The translations under genes were made by a program, and so were the position numbers. A DNA stretch of 64,000 nt from Acididesulfobacillus acetoxydans (GTDB lineage Bacteria > Bacillota > Desulfitobacteriia > Desulfitobacteriales > Desulfitobacteriaceae), in NCBI RefSeq assembly GCF_900016645.1, contig NZ_CDGJ01000065.1. One strand, written 5' to 3'. The notes beneath the pieces were generated by a model, which was not told where the DNA came from, did not search any database, and was given only the letters and a program-made list of their open reading frames with translations. Shown here piece by piece: positions 61,460-64,000 of this stretch. Position 1 is the first letter of the stretch, and every line of letters starts with the position of its first letter.

Positions 61460-63319
61460 TCAGCTTTGCGGAATCACCACAGTCTGAGCTGTTCCGAAGG
61501 TGCAGCCCGGTGCGCTCGCGCTCAACGTATAGGTCTGACCGGCCGTTAAAGCCGCGCTGATCGTATAGGCCGCCCCGTTGTCGGCGGTTGTCGCCCCGCT
61601 GATGGCTACCGGGTTTCCCGAACTGTCTGCGAGGGTAAAGTTCGCCGAAGTCAAACCGTTCAAGGCTGGGCTCAAAGACACCGTGAATCCTGTCGCAGAG
61701 GGGTTGCTCACCGTTAAGCTTTCAGTGACAGTCGCGGCCGGCACCGTCACATACTGGGCACCTCCGAAGGTGTACCCCTCGGCGCTCGTCGTCACCACGT
61801 AGGTCTGTCCCGCTGTCAAAGCGGCGCTAATCTGATATGCCGCTCCGTTGTTAGCGGTTGCCGCCCCGGTAATGGCCACGGGGTTTCCCGAACCATCGGA
61901 GAGGGTGAAGTTATTTGCCGTCAGACCCGGTACGGCGGGACTCAGGTCCAGAGTGAAGCCGGTAGTCGAAGGACCGTAGACAGAAGTCGCTACACTGACC
62001 GCAGCGGCCGACACCGTCACATACTGGGCACTCCCAAAAGTATAACCTGTGTCACTCGCCGTCAGCGAGTAGGTCTGGCCGGCAGTTAACGCCGCGCTAA
62101 GCGTGTAGGTCGCTCCGTTGTCGCTCGTTGCCGCCCCGGTGATAGCGATGGGATTCCCCGAACTATCTGACAAAGTGAAGTTGGCCGAAGCCAAACCGTT
62201 CAGGGCTGGGCTCAAGGAGACGGTGAACCCGGTCGTTGACGGGTTGCTGACCGTCAGGGTTTCACTGCCAGTCGCCGGGGGGGTGGGTACGCTGCCATTT
62301 TGAAGAATGTCGTTAACCCTCTCCACCAAGCGCCTCGGAACTGCCCCGTCTCCGCCCAGGACATTCACCTGAGGCTGTACACCGTTATTTCTGAGCGTTA
62401 CCAGATAATCGTGCACACCTGCGGGCAGATGATAGCTTCTGGGATTAATCAAAAGAATCGGGGCGTTGTTAGCGGCGGCCAGGGTGCTGCCGGACAGAGC
62501 GTCGGCAAAGTCGAACCCGTTGGCCACGTAAATCTGGCTGGGATTGGGAAAGAACCGATTGAGAATGAGAGAAAGGGTCTCAAAACGGTCCACACCGCCA
62601 AAGCGCTCCATTTGGGCACTGGGGGCGGCCGCCTGGATCTGGGCATAAACGCTGTCGCTCACGACACCTTCGCCGCCCACTACATAAATATTCGTCGGGG
62701 CATCACTTTTGATAACATCCAGCGCCGTTTGCGGGATCCGGTTCACCCCTGTGAGCAGGATGGGCCAGCCCTTACTCGCTGCTACGGAGGAGATGCCGAG
62801 CGCATCGGGGAAATCGTACCCGTTAGCCACGACGAGCGGCGTGCCTTGCGGCACATTCAGTTGTTTGACTATGTCGGCATCGGTAGCGAAACGGTCACTG
62901 CCGCCTAAACGGGTTACCGAGAAGCCCCGGTTGAGCATCCACTGCTCAACCCTCTGGGGAACGACTCCGACTCCGCCGACGATCGTGACAGTTCCGCCGG
63001 CAACCAGATGATTCTTTACGTACTCGGCGCTGACCAGGGAGTCGTGCAGTCTGGGCCCAATCAAAATGATGGGAGCCTTTAATTTGGCGGCTAAAGTGCT
63101 GGCCGCCAGTGCGTCCGGAAAGCTATATGCTGAAGCAAGAACAACATTTTGCACCTGTCCCGGATAAAGTTGACGGGCAATGGCTATGGAAGTTTGAAAA
63201 CGATCCTGGCCGTAGAACCGGTTGTACCCTCGCCAGGGAGCGGCCTGAGCCGCTGTGGCTCCCACCACCAGCAGGAAGAGCATGCTCAGGATTAAAACCA
63301 GCGATAAGCGTTTTTTCAC
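61460..63319 (-). CDS. Secreted CWB2 cell-wall-binding protein with several beta-type modules
   Basis: A 619-residue exported protein with signal peptide MKKRLSLVLILSMLFLLVVG (cleavage near ATAAQAAPW). Three CWB2 repeats occupy about 30-330 (FYGQDRFQTS, RLGGSDRFATD, RFGGVDRFETL). Then three beta modules of about 88 residues begin SNPSTTGFTVSLSPALNGLA, PSTTGFTLDLSPAVPGLTAN and SNPSATGFTVSLSPALNGLT. Modules and signal layout are paralogous to the 58995-60656 protein; that one has two modules, this one three. GTG 63319 follows AAGGAGAGAGG. Both are probably surface-layer or wall-bound proteins; the modules' ligand is unknown. Confidence 0.9.
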   Translation of the reverse strand: MKKRLSLVLILSMLFLLVVGATAAQAAPWRGYNRFYGQDRFQTSIAIARQLYPGQVQNVVLASAYSFPDALAASTLAAKLKAPIILIGPRLHDSLVSAEYVKNHLVAGGTVTIVGGVGVVPQRVEQWMLNRGFSVTRLGGSDRFATDADIVKQLNVPQGTPLVVANGYDFPDALGISSVAASKGWPILLTGVNRIPQTALDVIKSDAPTNIYVVGGEGVVSDSVYAQIQAAAPSAQMERFGGVDRFETLSLILNRFFPNPSQIYVANGFDFADALSGSTLAAANNAPILLINPRSYHLPAGVHDYLVTLRNNGVQPQVNVLGGDGAVPRRLVERVNDILQNGSVPTPPATGSETLTVSNPSTTGFTVSLSPALNGLASANFTLSDSSGNPIAITGAATSDNGATYTLSAALTAGQTYSLTASDTGYTFGSAQYVTVSAAAVSVATSVYGPSTTGFTLDLSPAVPGLTANNFTLSDGSGNPVAITGAATANNGAAYQISAALTAGQTYVVTTSAEGYTFGGAQYVTVPAATVTESLTVSNPSATGFTVSLSPALNGLTSANFTLADSSGNPVAISGATTADNGAAYTISAALTAGQTYTLSASAPGCTFGTAQTVVIPQS

Positions 63320-63786
63320 TTAAACCTCTCTCCTTCCAATAAATCAAGCTTTACTCGCCCATAACTAATTCGTACCTACGTCCGATCCGCCTCCTCCTTT
63401 CCGCCGGCCGATTCCCGGTCAATGTGATAACATTACCTGGGGGGGGCGGCCGCTCCAACTCCTTCGGTCTGCACAGGGGAACCTTTTCTTCCGGGGTACT
63501 TAGTGGAACAGTTGTTATATTAAAGCCTTCGCCTTAAAGGAAACTGAGAATTTGAGGCCGTTTAAAACTTTTCCATAAAATCTTTGCGCTTTTGGCATCC
63601 CTGCAGTGCCAATCTCGCGCGGTTGGTCGAAGGCGATGTTCTCCATGCGACCGAGGCAAGTTTGGCTTGGTCAGGTGCGGAATCGCTCCTGCGGGCGGCT
63701 TCCCCCCACCTTGCCAAATCTCCTCAGTCCGTCCAAATATCTTCGGCATACGACGTGCGTCTTCACTTCTCCTGCGCCAATGCGCC

Positions 63787-63822
63787 AAAAAAGCTGGGGG
63801 GACCCCCGCCGGGGGTCCCCCC
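63787..63822 (-). terminator. Strong terminator for a gene entering from the right
   Basis: GGGGGGACCCCC and GGGGGTCCCCCC form a perfect 12-bp stem with a GCC loop, followed on the minus strand by AGCTTTTTTGG. It probably ends a transcript from beyond the window. The gap 63320-63786 has no supported gene. Confidence 0.7.
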
Positions 63823-63844
63823 ACATACCAATCTTCTCTCATCC

Positions 63845-64000
63845 GAGTTCTACCAACCGAGTTCTCCCACCTGGGTTCTCACCTGAGTCCCCTCACCTGA
63901 GTTCCTTCACCTGAGTCCCCTCACCTGAGTTCCTTCACCTGGGTTCCCTCACCTGGGTTCTCTCACCTGGGTTCTCTCACCTGGGTTCTCACCTGGGTTC
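63845..64000. repeat. Tandem repeat, about 15-base unit, continuing past the window edge
   Basis: CACCTGAGTTCCCTT and CACCTGGGTTCTCT variants are repeated about ten times up to the last base of the window. Confidence 0.92.

Overview
The window looks like the chromosome of a Gram-positive, anaerobic Firmicute of the Clostridia (Peptococcaceae/Desulfitobacterium-like; genus not determinable from sequence alone). The grounds are: three secreted proteins with the clostridial cell-wall-binding repeat CWB2, strong AGGAGG-type ribosome binding sites with many GTG and TTG starts, a 4-hydroxybutyryl-CoA dehydratase carrying its [4Fe-4S] ligands, and sigma-54 control of catabolism. Almost all genes lie on the minus strand. 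No tRNA, rRNA or CRISPR array was seen.

Layout, left to right. 1-5.0 kb: ridA (cut by the window edge), a YheO-type regulator with an expanded low-complexity linker, a vapBC pair with its operator and terminator, and a 5-oxoproline locus (pxpB, pxpC) whose DUF969/DUF979 transporter has collapsed into one out-of-frame deletion fusion. 5.0-12.0 kb: an HD-GYP protein, then a 5'-nucleotidase, two sugar/glycerol-phosphate ABC permeases and a binding lipoprotein, with tandem repeats filling two of the spacers. 12.7-19.2 kb: a CWB2 surface protein, a GGDEF-EAL protein, a displaced copy of part of its PAS domain, and remnants of toxin-antitoxin-type genes. 19.3-38.1 kb: a large polysaccharide cluster (manC, gmd, rmd for GDP-D-rhamnose; Wzm/Wzt-type ABC exporter; coiled-coil methyltransferase; five GT4-type and one GT2 glycosyltransferases; a GT-C-like membrane protein; GtrA). 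This resembles ABC-exported, terminally capped O-antigen or S-layer glycan systems.

38.4-43.0 kb: a defence-type island with a HicB remnant, an intact IetAS-like pair (subtilisin-like protease plus AAA ATPase) with a near-consensus promoter, a group II intron remnant and a broken SDR gene. 43.2-49.7 kb: a catabolic module of 4-hydroxybutyrate CoA-transferase, 4-hydroxybutyryl-CoA dehydratase, a small CGGC protein, a sigma-54 activator and a divergent metallo-beta-lactamase-fold lactonase. Two near-perfect sigma-54 promoters serve the two arms. The simplest reading is gamma-butyrolactone -> 4-hydroxybutyrate -> 4-hydroxybutyryl-CoA -> crotonyl-CoA. 50.2-57.9 kb: a second envelope-glycan group (WbaP-type initiating transferase, flippase, PIG-L deacetylase, GNAT acetyltransferase, acyltransferase). 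59-64 kb: two further CWB2 proteins with tandem beta-type modules.

An unusual general feature is the number of unrelated short tandem repeats (units of about 14, 15, 18, 19, 21, 24 and 73 bases). They fill intergenic spacers, flank all three CWB2 genes, and in two or three cases have expanded inside reading frames.
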